From Cladocopium goreaui (lineage: Eukaryota > Sar > Dinophyceae > Suessiales > Symbiodiniaceae), in the NCBI GenBank assembly GCA_947184155.2, contig CAMXCT020001380.1, forward strand, positions 92,501-156,500: a stretch of DNA of 64,000 nucleotides. The letters run 5' to 3'. The notes beneath the pieces were generated by a model that made no database searches, was not told the DNA's origin, and was given only the letters and a program-made list of their open reading frames with translations. Shown in pieces: positions 9,966 through 20,494 of this stretch (within the stretch, counting starts at the first letter, position 1; each line of letters starts with the position of its first letter). The translations under genes were made by a program, and so were the position numbers.

Positions 9966-12120
9966 GGCTGCCCTGAAGGGTTAGAAGCTTGTAAGAAAGG
10001 TGTTCCCTTCCAGGCTTTGTTGTTTGGGACTGGAAAAGTTGTGAGGCATGCAGCAACTGAATGAATGAAGGGGTGCATATCACACAATGGATAGGGTACC
10101 TTGGGCGGGTGGGATGTAAACGTGTAACCATATATACACCGCGGCTCTAAAGCCTACAACCCTACTGTAACCTTAAACCCTAAAACCTAAACCCTGAAAA
10201 CTTTGAATCCTACACCAGAAAACTCTGTGTATATGCAGTATTTTCTGCAATATCTCCTATCTTATTCAACAACACGACGTCTGGGCAACACGCGGCATCT
10301 GTGGGTAAAAAAATCCGGTGGGATATAAAAGGGGACATTTAATTCACAAATAGCTGATATATATGCTTTAAAAGGGAACAATGTTCCCAATGAAAGTTAA
10401 TGTCAATATGGATCTAGTAATAAGGGGATGCCATTCTTCCAGAAATCATGACTATTTTGGCTCCGCCCCTAATAAACCAGATGGTTGTCAATCCTGAATC
10501 CTGGCTTGACATTACTTGTCTGTTGATCCCTTGAAAGTGGATATCTATATATATATCAAATATACATACATAGTGTATATATATATCATCTATATATCTA
10601 TATATTATCTATCTATATATATATATGTGATATATGTATACATGTGATCTATATATATATGTGATATATGGTAAATCTATCTAAAGAATCTAAAGCCAAA
10701 AATCTAAAAAGCGAGCTTCGCTTTTGATACAAACCATCCAATGGAGGCAAACAGAAAATCCCACGTCATCCCATTGGGTTGCTCCCGTCATGGGATTCTC
10801 TGAAATCTTCTAAGAACATTTAGGGGGGAAAACCATGCCATTCGACATAATTCTGTTCATCAATAGTAATTAGTAAATAATCTTGATCAGTCCTATGGAA
10901 AACCATTTCTTCATCAGTTCATCATTCTGTTCTCTTGAAATCTCCACATTCGACAAATCCATGTTCAGAGATGACCGTTTCCCTTCAAACACCTCGGTGC
11001 TACGTGGTTTTTCCCATGCTCCCACCACAGGTATGAAGAACCCTCCTCTTCGGTACAGAAGCATCCAGTTTCTGATCTGTCATCTAAAAGTTCCAGGACG
11101 ACCACCTCCGAATACGCGCCACGGCATGGGATATCTTGCGATAGCATCGGATATGTCAAAAAAAAAAAAGTGTGTTCAAAAATTGGGGGAGGCAAATAGC
11201 TAAGATACAAAATTTGGAAGAGATAGGAATCCAAGATCCATGTTTGAAAATAATCTAGTGTCCAAATGAATCTGTTACTTAGTTTGGCTATTAGCATTAC
11301 ATAGTCCTAATCGATGTGTTTTCTGCCTTAAACCACACAACATATTCTAAACTTGTGTCACAAAACTAACAAAAGTAATCCGTCCCTCAGCCGTAATCCA
11401 ATTATCGCACTATATGAGAACATAGTCTAGAAATTCATCTATGTGAAAGAAACAGTTGAAGATGAATATCTAACTATTGGATCTTAGGGCTACTCCGTTT
11501 TCAGATAAACCTATTCTAAGGATCCCAAGTTGAAAGAATCCAAGAGATGTATATATGTACGTGTGGGGGATGGCTGATGGCTCAATCAACCGTCAAAAAA
11601 GGATGGTTTAATGTCCTAAACATCTCCAAACATGACGAGCTTGCGGGTCCATCGGGACCAATGATTATATCCATCGGCACTCTTGAGTTCTGATCCACTC
11701 GAAAAAAGATGGTTGTATAATGTTGTATATAATTCGTACCAATACATGAATGAATGGTGGTGAATGGTGGTGAATGGTGAATGATAATGGTGAATGATAG
11801 GTAAAAATCCTCCATCATCCGTATTGTGTACTGTATATGATTTCTGAGTAGCAAGACATCACAAACACCCTCCAGGTTCCAGAGCCCCAGCGAGATGTAT
11901 CCAGCTAGCCTTAGTGGAATAAACCCCAGCTAGCCTGATAAGAGGCTACTCAAACGGCAATTTTTCAGACTCCCTGGAGAAACCATTTCAGTGGAGCTGT
12001 TCATGATTGGTCTACAAGGAACATCGAAGCCATTTTTATGGTGGTTTCAACATGTTTCAACCTACCAAAAAATTGAGATCTCATGATCCCCAAGATTAAT
12101 GGAAAAGATCTATGGATTAT
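9966..12120. other. No gene seen
   Basis: Short telomere-like CCTTAAACCCTAAAACC lies near 10170. TA-rich microsatellites lie at about 10548-10672. A TTTTCAGATAAACC end (family G) lies near 11498, and GAATGGTGGTGAATGGTGG runs are at about 11750-11800. The rest is unique sequence with only chance ORFs. Confidence 0.45.
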
Positions 12121-12145
12121 TACCCTCTGGTAAACAGCCACATAC
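12121..12145. repeat. Family A end fragment
   Basis: TACCCTCTGGTAAACAGCCA with no partner end. Confidence 0.6.
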
Positions 12146-12636
12146 GAGCGAAGGGTTTAAGTCACATCAGTTGGGCAGAAGTCACATCAACCCCATGTAA
12201 CAGCGAGTTGGAAGAAAGTCACATCAACTGGGCAAAAGTCACATCAAAATCCCAATGGCACACCGGCTTTCAAGGAATGTTGTTATATCTCCAAAAATGA
12301 AGAAAACATTGCGCACACTCAGGTATTCACATATGTTTAAACTATGTTTTCAAAGGATATATTTAGGAATCACCATGGCACACGGCCTCCCAGATCTTTA
12401 ACTTTGTTTCCTAACAAACATAGATTTCCATGTAATAGCTATGGGCAACATCATCATATCAACAACGTTAAAATCTGAAAACCCAGTGGCACACCGCTGT
12501 CAACATCCGCTTCCACTTGAATGTTTCATAAGTTCTGCCTTCTGTAAACATTCCCTCTCTCTGCTGGCGTCTCCCGCCCGTATCTCCCGCCAGCGCCAAA
12601 CAAGGCGACCGAGACTGTAATTTTCTTTTTCGGCAA

Positions 12637-13060
12637 AATGTTTGCACCAGCAGCAGCAGCAGGAGGCAGCAGCAGCAGCAGCAGGAGGAGCAGCAGCAGG
12701 AGGAGGAGCAGCAGCACCACCAGGAGGCAGCAGCAGCAGCAGCAGGAGGCAGCAGCAGCAGCAGGAGGAAGCAGCAGCAGCAGGCGGAAGCAGCAGCAGC
12801 AGCAGGAGCAGCAGCAGCAGGAGGCAGCAGCAGGAGGCAGCAGCAGCAGCAGCAGGAGGCAGCAGCAGCAGCAGGCAGCAGCAGGAGGCAGCAGCAGCAG
12901 CAGCAGCAGCAGAAGCCGCAGCCGCAGCAGCAGCAGGAGGCAGCAGCAACAGCAGCAGGAGGCAGCAGCAACAGCTGCAGCAACAGCAGCAGCAACAGCA
13001 GCAGCAGGAGGCAGCAGCAAGGAGCAGCAAGCAAGCAGCAAGCAAGCAGAAAGCAAGCAG
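12637..13060. repeat. CAG/AGG trinucleotide-rich array
   Basis: About 420 bp of mixed CAG, AGG and GGA triplets with higher-order AGGAGGCAGCAG blocks. All six frames tend to stay open, so the long frames here (poly-Ser/Arg, poly-Ala, poly-Leu/Cys) are not evidence for genes. Confidence 0.9.
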
Positions 13061-13449
13061 AAAGCAGCAACCAGCGTTTGCCCCGTTGAAAGAATAATGA
13101 AATATAATATAAGTGTTATAAATCACCGCAATACAAAAATTGAACTTTTTCTAGGCGCACGGCCCCAAAACAATGAAATCGTCCAATTACTAAAAAATGT
13201 GGTGATGCCAAACTTGAACTTTTTCCAGGCGCACGGCCTCCCGATACAACTTCTACGAGCTGATACGACTTAACGCTAGGGCTAGTAGGGTCAAATAGAA
13301 TCATGTCAACAAAACATTGCGCACAGCGATGAAAAAGTGTTCGAATCAATAACCCATCAAATAAAGAACTATCAAAATCTATACGAAACATTGCGCGCAC
13401 GCAGGTGTGATACGACTTCAGGTCGATTGATACGACTTAAGCCTAGTGG

Positions 13450-13540
13450 TAGTAGCTATTGAAAATGGCCATAGAAATAGTGGAATTACCCATTAAAAAT
13501 GGTGATTTTCCATGGTTATGTTAACGTTTACCAGAGGGTA
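13450..13540. repeat. Family A MITE, left end lost
   Basis: Internal AGCTATTGAAAATGGCC through GTTTACCAGAGGGTA, without the left TACCCTCTGGT. Confidence 0.65.
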
Positions 13541-13574
13541 TTATTCCCAAAAAATGTTCCAAAGCACCAACCAG
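13541..13574. repeat. Family B right-end fragment
   Basis: TTATTCCCAAAAAATGTTCC, then AAAGCACCAACCAG. It lies directly against the family A remnant, so one element truncated the other. Confidence 0.6.
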
Positions 13575-13714
13575 ACAGGGAACATCTTCCATTTTTATGG
13601 GGCTCAAAATTGCCGCGAGCCCAAGATCCTTCCCACACGTCCCAGGCCTTTGGGATTCCTTTCGCTGGTGCTGCCTCGAAAAAACATCTGGTGCTAGCAA
13701 CCGGTAAATCATGG

Positions 13715-13835
13715 TACCCTCTGGTAATTTAACATAGCTATTGAAAATGGCCCATTTATAGTTGATTTATAGTCATTACTATACCTATTAAAGATGGTGA
13801 TTTTCAATAGCAAACTGTTAGTTTACCAGAGGGTA
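13715..13835. mobile_element. Family A MITE
   Basis: TACCCTCTGGTAATTTAACA at the left and GTTTACCAGAGGGTA at the right. Confidence 0.8.
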
Positions 13836-14700
13836 AATCAATACCTAGGCCACAGAATAAAGAGACCAGATGATTCCTGGAAAATGCAAATTTAACAAGC
13901 GAAATGATGCACAAATGGGATATACGAAACTTAGGACTCCCATGCTCTAGATCATACGAAGATTCAGAGATACAATCCCACGTTCACAGCTTTGGCAAAC
14001 TTCCACGAGCGCTTGGCGACCATTTCCCACTGTTTACTACAAATCTTTGCACAGAGCCAAGTTCATTTATGCATTGCCCGGTATAGTCGCTGTGGAAATG
14101 TTCATCCCATTTGCGGTGAGCGTTGTGAGGTCACTTTAATCCGACAAAGCCACGTTAACTACACCAGGATAAACTGCGCCGTACGGAATATTCTATGTTT
14201 CCATCAAAAAGGTTCAACAAAGTATCAACAAAAATCATCAAGTAACCCGTTTGTTTCTTCATTCATGGCTACAAATGGGTCTGAAAACTATGGTACCCCA
14301 AACCCCCATGGTCTAGCGCCAGATCCCCAAGATCACATTTCATAATCCTTCCTGGCTGTTCAGCGCAGCCAAGCAGCTCCTACTTCTTCGCAGAGTTTCA
14401 AATACTCCTGGCCGTGGAAACTCCACTCTACTGGCAGATTTCTTCAGCGGGAATCCCATGTCGCGGATGAGTTCACAGTCAACAGGACTGGCAGTAAACA
14501 TCATCAATGAAAATCGTGACCCAATAAGTATACGAATAAAAAGTAAGTATATGAGTTCTCAGTTGGCGGTCATTAAACATCATCAAATAAAGCAGTAAGG
14601 ATACGAAGCATCTAACTAAGGACTTGTCCACTTCTTGGTAAGCCACCCTCGACTGTGGGGGTATCATATAAGAAGGAGGACATCACCAAGCAAAATGTGG
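13836..14700. other. No gene confirmed
   Basis: Unique sequence with open plus-strand frames at 13904-14086 and 13992-14345. Neither has splice signals or recognisable motifs. Confidence 0.4.
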
Positions 14701-14716
14701 TCATTGGCCAACAAAA

Positions 14717-14768
14717 CTTTGCTTGGTGGTTGGGCCACTCATCTGAAAAAGGTGTTTCAAACCACCAG
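14717..14768. mobile_element. Family B MITE, 52-bp internally deleted form
   Basis: Left CTTTGCTTGGTGGTT, right TTTCAAACCACCAG, with AAAA on both sides. Most of the interior is missing. Confidence 0.6.
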
Positions 14769-14884
14769 AAAATCACCGTGCGTCGTGGCCGTGGGTCGTT
14801 AAATGGTTAATCAGACCTATAGAGACACCCTTTTATTTGTCATGCGCCAAGTGCGAGCTGGATTTGTTGTTGTGTATTCATATT

Positions 14885-15150
14885 ACCTATATATATACAT
14901 ATTGTGTATTATATATATATTGTGCAAAATATATATATATATATTAATTGTCTATGTATATATGTATATTGTATATGTATATATATATATATTGTTTATA
15001 TATATATATTGTATATGTATATAGTATATATATATATTGTATATATATATTGTATATATATATATTGTATATATATATTGTATATATATATATATTGTAT
15101 ATATATATATTGTATAATATATATATATATCTTATAAATATATGTTGATA
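14885..15150. repeat. TATATATTGTA microsatellite
   Basis: Alternating TA runs and TTGTATATG blocks. The open Ile/Tyr frames are artefacts. Confidence 0.9.
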
Positions 15151-15155
15151 TAACA

Positions 15156-15325
15156 TGTATGTATGTATGTATGTATGTATGTATGTATGTCTGTCTGTCT
15201 GCCTGCCTGCCTGCCTGCCTGTCTGTCTGTCTGCCTGCCTGCCTGCCTGCCTGTCTGTCTGTCTGTCTGCCTGTCTGGCATGCATGGATGGATGTATGTA
15301 CGTACGTACGTACGTATGTATGTAG
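15156..15325. repeat. Segmented tetranucleotide array
   Basis: Successive blocks of TGTA, TGTC, TGCC, TGTC, TGCC, TGTC, then GGAT/TGTA, ACGT and TGTA repeats, all in 4-bp phase. It looks like one array that mutated by block. Confidence 0.9.
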
Positions 15326-15607
15326 TCCGATCATCCACACTTGGGCGTCTGGTGCAAGAACATCCAATGCACTTAACTTATGATTGCAAACAAAATACAA
15401 TGTAGATATATGACTGAATAATTCCAGCTGCCACATGTGCTGAAATCCTTGAATTCGAGGTGCCTAAGTCTGGTGGTTCCTGCTTAAATCTCCAGTTTTA
15501 GAGGGTTGTCTCCCTTTTCTGCATTCGCTTCAAAAGGGATCAAAAATAAACGGCCATGCGGGCCCCGCATCTTGACAAAGTAGAAACTCATATGCGTAAA
15601 CGTCCTC

Positions 15608-16960
15608 CTAGAGTTCTGCAAGCTGATCTTGCACTGCAGAGCTGTTGCCACCCTGATCCCAGTGGCCCCATGTAACCACAGATCCATCTGCTAGGATCGC
15701 AGCAAATGCACCACCTGTGCCCTGGACCTGCTGCACATTCCTGAGCTGGTCTTGTACTGCAGAGCTGTTACCACCATAATCCGGGTTGCCCCACGTAACC
15801 ACAGATCCATCTGCTAGGATCGCAGCAAATGCACCACCTGTGCCCTGGACCTGCTGCACATTCCTGAGCTGATCTTGTACTGCAGAGCTGTTACCACCAT
15901 AATCCGGGTCGCCCCACGTAACCACAGATCCATCTGCTAGGATCGCAGCAAATGCGCCTTCTGTGCCCTGGACCTGCTGCACATTCCTGAGTTGATCTTG
16001 TATTGCAGAGCTGTTACCACCATAAGCCGGGTGGCCCCATGTAACCACAGATCCATCTGCTAGGATCGCAGCAAATGCGCCTTCTGTGCCCTGGACCTGC
16101 TGCACATTCCTGAGTTGATCTTGTATTGCAGAGCTGTTACCACCATAATCCGGGTTGCCCCATGTAACCACAGATCCATCTGCTAGGATCGCAGCAAATG
16201 CAACACCTGTGCCCTGGACCTGCTGCACATTCCTGAGCTGATCTTGTACTGCAGAGCTGTTACCACCATAATCCGGGTTGCCCCACGTAACCACAGATCC
16301 ATCTGCTAGGATCGCAGCAAATGCGCCTTCTGTGCCCTGGACATGCTGCACATTCCTGAGCTGATCTTGTACTGCAGAGCTGTTACCACCATAAGCCGGG
16401 TGGCCCCATGTAACCACAGATCCATCTGCTAGGATCGCAGCAAATGCAACACCTGTGCCCTGGACCTGCTGCACATTCCTGAGTTGGTCTTGTACTGCAG
16501 AGCTGTTGCCACCAAAATCCGGGAAGCCCCATGTAACCACAGATCCATCTGCTAGGATCGCAGCAAATGCAACACCTGTTCCCTGGACCTGTTGCACATT
16601 CCTGAGTTGATCTTGTACTGCAGAGCTGTTACCACCACAATCCGGGTTGCCCCATGTAACTATCCTGCTGCCACCACAGCACCACAGTGCAAAGGCACCG
16701 GAATGACGCATTTTCTCTTGTGTTGCTGCCATAGTTGCTTGTCGTGCAACAGCAGTGAGGCAGTCCTGGTTTTCAAGCTGTGCATCCGCCAGCGATTGAC
16801 AAGGGTCGCCCAGAATGCGCCCGTCCGCAGTGACAAGCCTCAGGAATCGTTGTTGAAAGGACTGCTGGGCTAAAATCTTCAAGTCCCCTACGTTGGAGAA
16901 CTGGGGAAGGGAAATGCTCTCACTGCGACCGCTTGCCGAAACTACAGTCACTTGGAACAT
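15608..16960 (-). CDS. Ubiquitin-like and RCC1-like tandem repeat protein, 450 aa
   Basis: Residues 1-75 have the pattern of a ubiquitin-like beta-grasp fold (FQVTVVSASGRS..., LVTADGRIL, LTAVARQ). From residue 103, eight complete 41-residue units follow, then a 20-residue part unit that ends the protein. Each unit reads roughly VVTWGxPxxGGNSS, AVQDQLRNVQQVQGT, then FAAILADGS. WG and the ADGSVV strand are hallmarks of RCC1 blades, although the classic RCC1 unit is nearer 50 residues. Proteins of this layout are numerous in dinoflagellates and are often auto-labelled HERC-type ligases, but no HECT domain is present. A role in protein binding is inference. The repeats are nearly identical at DNA level (123-bp period), implying recent expansion or conversion. 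No intron is visible. The ATG at 16960 is the first in frame and opens directly into the ubiquitin-like strand. Confidence 0.85.
   Translation of the reverse strand: MFQVTVVSASGRSESISLPQFSNVGDLKILAQQSFQQRFLRLVTADGRILGDPCQSLADAQLENQDCLTAVARQATMAATQEKMRHSGAFALWCCGGSRIVTWGNPDCGGNSSAVQDQLRNVQQVQGTGVAFAAILADGSVVTWGFPDFGGNSSAVQDQLRNVQQVQGTGVAFAAILADGSVVTWGHPAYGGNSSAVQDQLRNVQHVQGTEGAFAAILADGSVVTWGNPDYGGNSSAVQDQLRNVQQVQGTGVAFAAILADGSVVTWGNPDYGGNSSAIQDQLRNVQQVQGTEGAFAAILADGSVVTWGHPAYGGNSSAIQDQLRNVQQVQGTEGAFAAILADGSVVTWGDPDYGGNSSAVQDQLRNVQQVQGTGGAFAAILADGSVVTWGNPDYGGNSSAVQDQLRNVQQVQGTGGAFAAILADGSVVTWGHWDQGGNSSAVQDQLAEL
15671..16654 (-). repeat. 123-bp coding tandem repeat, eight full units
   Basis: Eight 41-codon units of the RCC1-like gene. 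Variation is mainly in the four residues after VVTWG (NPDC, FPDF, HPAY, NPDY, DPDY) and in AVQ/AIQ and TGV/TEG/TGG. Blocks of variants recur, which suggests duplication of more than one unit at a time. Confidence 0.85.
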
Positions 16961-17285
16961 TCATAGAAAACACGGAAGTTGCTCAACACAACAATGTGGA
17001 GCGCAAAAGGAATGTTGAGGCAAAATGGCTACGGTCTCCAAAACGACAGAAAACACTAGTCACTCTCGAAATCACAAGGCTGAACTTGCTCTTCTCACCG
17101 CATCATTTGTTTGCTTCACATCACCAATATCTTCAGTGATCAAGAGATTTAAACAAAATGCAAGCGATACCATTCAAAAATGCTGTACCGTTTAGTCGTT
17201 ATTTAAAAAAGTATAATATAAGCCTGTTTGTTTCTACAAGACACCACCAAAAGATGATCGTCAAATTTTATGGATCATAATCACC
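16961..17285. other. Region upstream of the RCC1-like gene
   Basis: No gene or recognisable promoter motif. Dinoflagellate genes commonly lack a TATA box and receive a spliced leader, so a missing motif is not informative. Confidence 0.4.
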
Positions 17286-17397
17286 TAGCCCCTGGTAAAC
17301 TGTTACATAACTATGGAAAATACCATGCTATTAATGGGAAAACTCACTATTTCTATGGCCATGGTCAATAGTTTTTTGTATAGTTTACCAGAGGGTA
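17286..17397. mobile_element. Family A MITE, worn left end
   Basis: Left TAGCCCCTGGTAAACTGTTA, right TAGTTTACCAGAGGGTA. Confidence 0.7.
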
Positions 17398-17859
17398 ACT
17401 GTTTCTACAAGATCATCACCAAAAGCTTGGGCACCTGTGACCATTCATCGTCACCGCCGTCGAAACCAACTAACTTGGCCAGTTCGCGCATCTCTCCCTG
17501 GCAAAGATTCTCCAGCTCAACAAATAGGAATAATCATGTTATGAGTATGCACAAATAAGTATTGAATATATATATATAATAGTGTTATTATATATTATAC
17601 TATGTTATAGACATATATACCTATTATATATACATATATACATATTGTATATATATATACATACGTATCCAGCTTCCAAATTTGTTTTGAATCGGCTATT
17701 GTCTTCATGTTTCGAGACATTCACCCTTTTGTTCGTCGTTTCACTGATGCATCGCTGCCTTGTTTAGAAGGTCATCTCCATCTTTGTCGATGACATCAAA
17801 AAGCCTTTCCTTCAACTCCTGCGGATAACTTTGTCGGTGTCGCCTTGATGTCATGGTCC

Positions 17860-18065
17860 ATCGTCATCATCATAATAATAATCATAGAAAACAATAGTTG
17901 TAACATGTTGTAACAATAGAAAAATGAATAATATCGATCATAATAATAGAAAAATCATAATAACAGTATCACCATCAATAATATCAATCATAATAATCAT
18001 AGGAAAAGTAAATACCAATAACAATAGTTGTAACAATACTAATAATGATGAAAATACTAAGAAAC
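17860..18065. repeat. AATAAT/ATCATAG-rich low-complexity DNA
   Basis: Irregular ATCATAATAATAATCATAG blocks interspersed with AACAATAGTTGTAACA. Confidence 0.7.
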
Positions 18066-18689
18066 ATTATCCACATCCGCCTTGATCATACCCCCATGTT
18101 GCTCAGGCAATCTCCCACTGTCCTCACGGCTTGGCAAAGTCTCAAGCCTGGGCACAGCGGCACAGCTCACCAAGAGATGGCAAGGGTTTGACCTACAGAA
18201 ACTGGGTTTTTTTTATGATTCAAATGATCTAAATGAATTAAGCAAAAAAAACTGGGATTCAAGTTTTGCTTTCCAAGAAAACATAACAAAATGTGGAACT
18301 AAAGCATCTAAACTATGTTGACAAATCGAGACGGGTCCGAATTAGTTAATTTAAGGGCCAAGGAATTGCATATTGACTGGTCATTTTTGCATCAAACCAT
18401 CCAACTAGGGTGTACAGGTATTCAATGGAAATGCTGTCCAAAACATATAGAACAACCCCAAAACTGAAGTTTGAACTGACACAACAGTTTGATTCATAAG
18501 CTAAGCAGTTGCCTTTTTACCCCCCCCTGGACCTCCTTTTTGTTCAATACCACGTTGGTTCTTCATGCGGATCAGCGAAGAAACACAGCAGGAATTCACG
18601 GTGGCCAATCCCACCGAAAAAAAGGCCCATCAAAGTCGTTGTGCGGAGGCTTTGTGAAACACAGCACAAGTATTGATGGGACATTAAAT

Positions 18690-18842
18690 ATAATATATAT
18701 TATACAATATAATATATATATATAATAATATATATATATATAATATATATATTATATATAATATATATATATAATATATATAATATATATAATATATAAT
18801 ATAATATATATATATATAATATATATAATATAATATATATAT
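18690..18842. repeat. TATAATATA-rich microsatellite
   Basis: Nearly pure A and T in TATAATATAT steps, a short relative of the array at 36932-37886. Confidence 0.9.
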
Positions 18843-18987
18843 ACCCCATCAGTCAAGGGTTGGAAGATGAGTTTCCACCAAAAATTGATCAGTTTCATGG
18901 TCAAACGAGGTTCATATGACCCTGATACTAATCAATCTTTGGTGGAAAGTAATCAATGTTGAGTAACCAAAACTCCAGTAATAAAAA

Positions 18988-19085
18988 CTGGTTGGTGGTT
19001 TTAACCATCTTGAAAAATATTAGTCAATGGGAAGGATTATCCCACATATTATGGAAAATAAAAAATGTTCCAAACCACCAACCAG
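18988..19085. mobile_element. Family B MITE, well preserved
   Basis: 98 bp with CTGGTTGGTGGTTT and AAACCACCAACCAG ends, flanked by AAAA. This copy is close to the family consensus. Confidence 0.85.
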
Positions 19086-20150
19086 AAAATCAGTTTACTG
19101 GATGCTTTATCAATTATCTCCAGGGATATCTCCATTCAATGAATCGGTCAGGGGAAAATCCAGCCATTTTTCCGGCGACGATTTTTCCCCAATCCATCAG
19201 CTGCCCAGTTCGTACTGAGGAAACGCACGAGCCCGTCATGACCTGCGACCGTGGCTCCAAGTTGGGAAAACTCAAATGTGGAGGCAGAAAGCCTGCATCA
19301 TATATCTATGAGTATACATATGGTATATTAGATATCTATGTATATCTGTATATCAGATCTATGGGTATATCTATGTATGTCTATATATCATATATATATA
19401 TATACACCCAGACGCTCCATGTGTGGTATATTTACCTACAAAACTGGGTGATGTTTGGGGTAAATGTTGATCAATGTTCAATACATGTAGCATCTCGGAT
19501 ACTGCATGTGTGTATATATAGCATAATTCACTGGATTGGTTTAAGGGAAAATCTACAGGAAACCATGGTTTTTACCATCAAATATAGGGCTTTCCTGTAA
19601 ATTTTCCCATCATCCAATTCTATGAATAATACTCATTTTGGTCTTCTGCTAGCTGTAAGTCTGTAAGTCGGTAAGAACCCCAGCGAGGTGTCCCAGTTGA
19701 ACCCGGTGATCGGTACTCTGGTTGCAAAATATGCAGTACTGTTTTATCAATGCCCCTGAAATGTGGTAAGCGCAACCATAAACCCCATTTTCTTCAAGTG
19801 CATAACTGCATAACACTTCCCGTAAAGTGAAATGAGGTATCGATAGGTATAGTGTATTCTTGGGTTCACAACATTCTGCAGCTTAGTTTATACAGCACCT
19901 TGCCAAAGATTCTCGAAAAGATCTGGTGGCCACTGGAGGGTCAGTTGCATTGTACACTACCTCTCATTCATCGACCGCTCTCCTTCGATTCCCATTTTCT
20001 GCCTCCAACTATTTTTACAAACCCTGTTGGTCATATATCCTCATCCACTCACCATTGCGCTTGGTGTTCTACCCCAATTGAAGTACCAGCGACCTGTACA
20101 TATACTACCCAGCAAAAACCATAGTATTGTCATCTTTATCAGGGCTTTGT
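19086..20150. other. No gene seen
   Basis: Includes TA-rich microsatellite at 19300-19420. An open frame (18956-19600) crosses the family B copy and the microsatellite and is not credible. Confidence 0.45.
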
Positions 20151-20250
20151 AAATGTCCTAATGTTTCACATCACCCAAATAAAAAGGGGATATAATCTCC
20201 AACAGATACTTGTTTTAGTGATGTTCAAAATCCCCAACATGGGACATTTA
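20151..20250. mobile_element. Family H MITE
   Basis: GTAAATGTCC at the left and GGGACATTTAC at the right, with inner CACATCACCCAA and GTGATGTTCAAA. Same family as the insertion in the retrotransposon. Confidence 0.7.
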
Positions 20251-20387
20251 CCAAACCCTGTTTTTTTGAGTTGAAAAGTACGAGTATGGCCTCTTGTGAC
20301 ATTCGGATATAGATCAAAAACCGACTCTGAAGCTGGATGATGCTGGATGTTCATCCACAAAGAAATGGGTGTGTCTGAAAAGGCTGG

Positions 20388-20494
20388 TACCCTCTGGTTA
20401 TGTCAAAATAGCTATTAAAAATTGCCATAGAAATAGTTGATTTTCCCATGAAAAATGGTGATTTTCCATAGTTATGTTAGTTTACCAGAGGGTA
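20388..20494. mobile_element. Family A MITE
   Basis: TACCCTCTGGTTATGTCAAA at the left and TTAGTTTACCAGAGGGTA at the right. Confidence 0.85.

Noticed and set aside
12468-13273. Long overlapping frames rich in Leu/Cys, Ala, Ser/Arg or Gln
   Set aside because: They are produced by the CAG/AGG array in all frames. None extends into convincing coding sequence.
14944-15436. Open frames through the TATA and tetranucleotide arrays
   Set aside because: Their residue patterns merely follow the repeat period.
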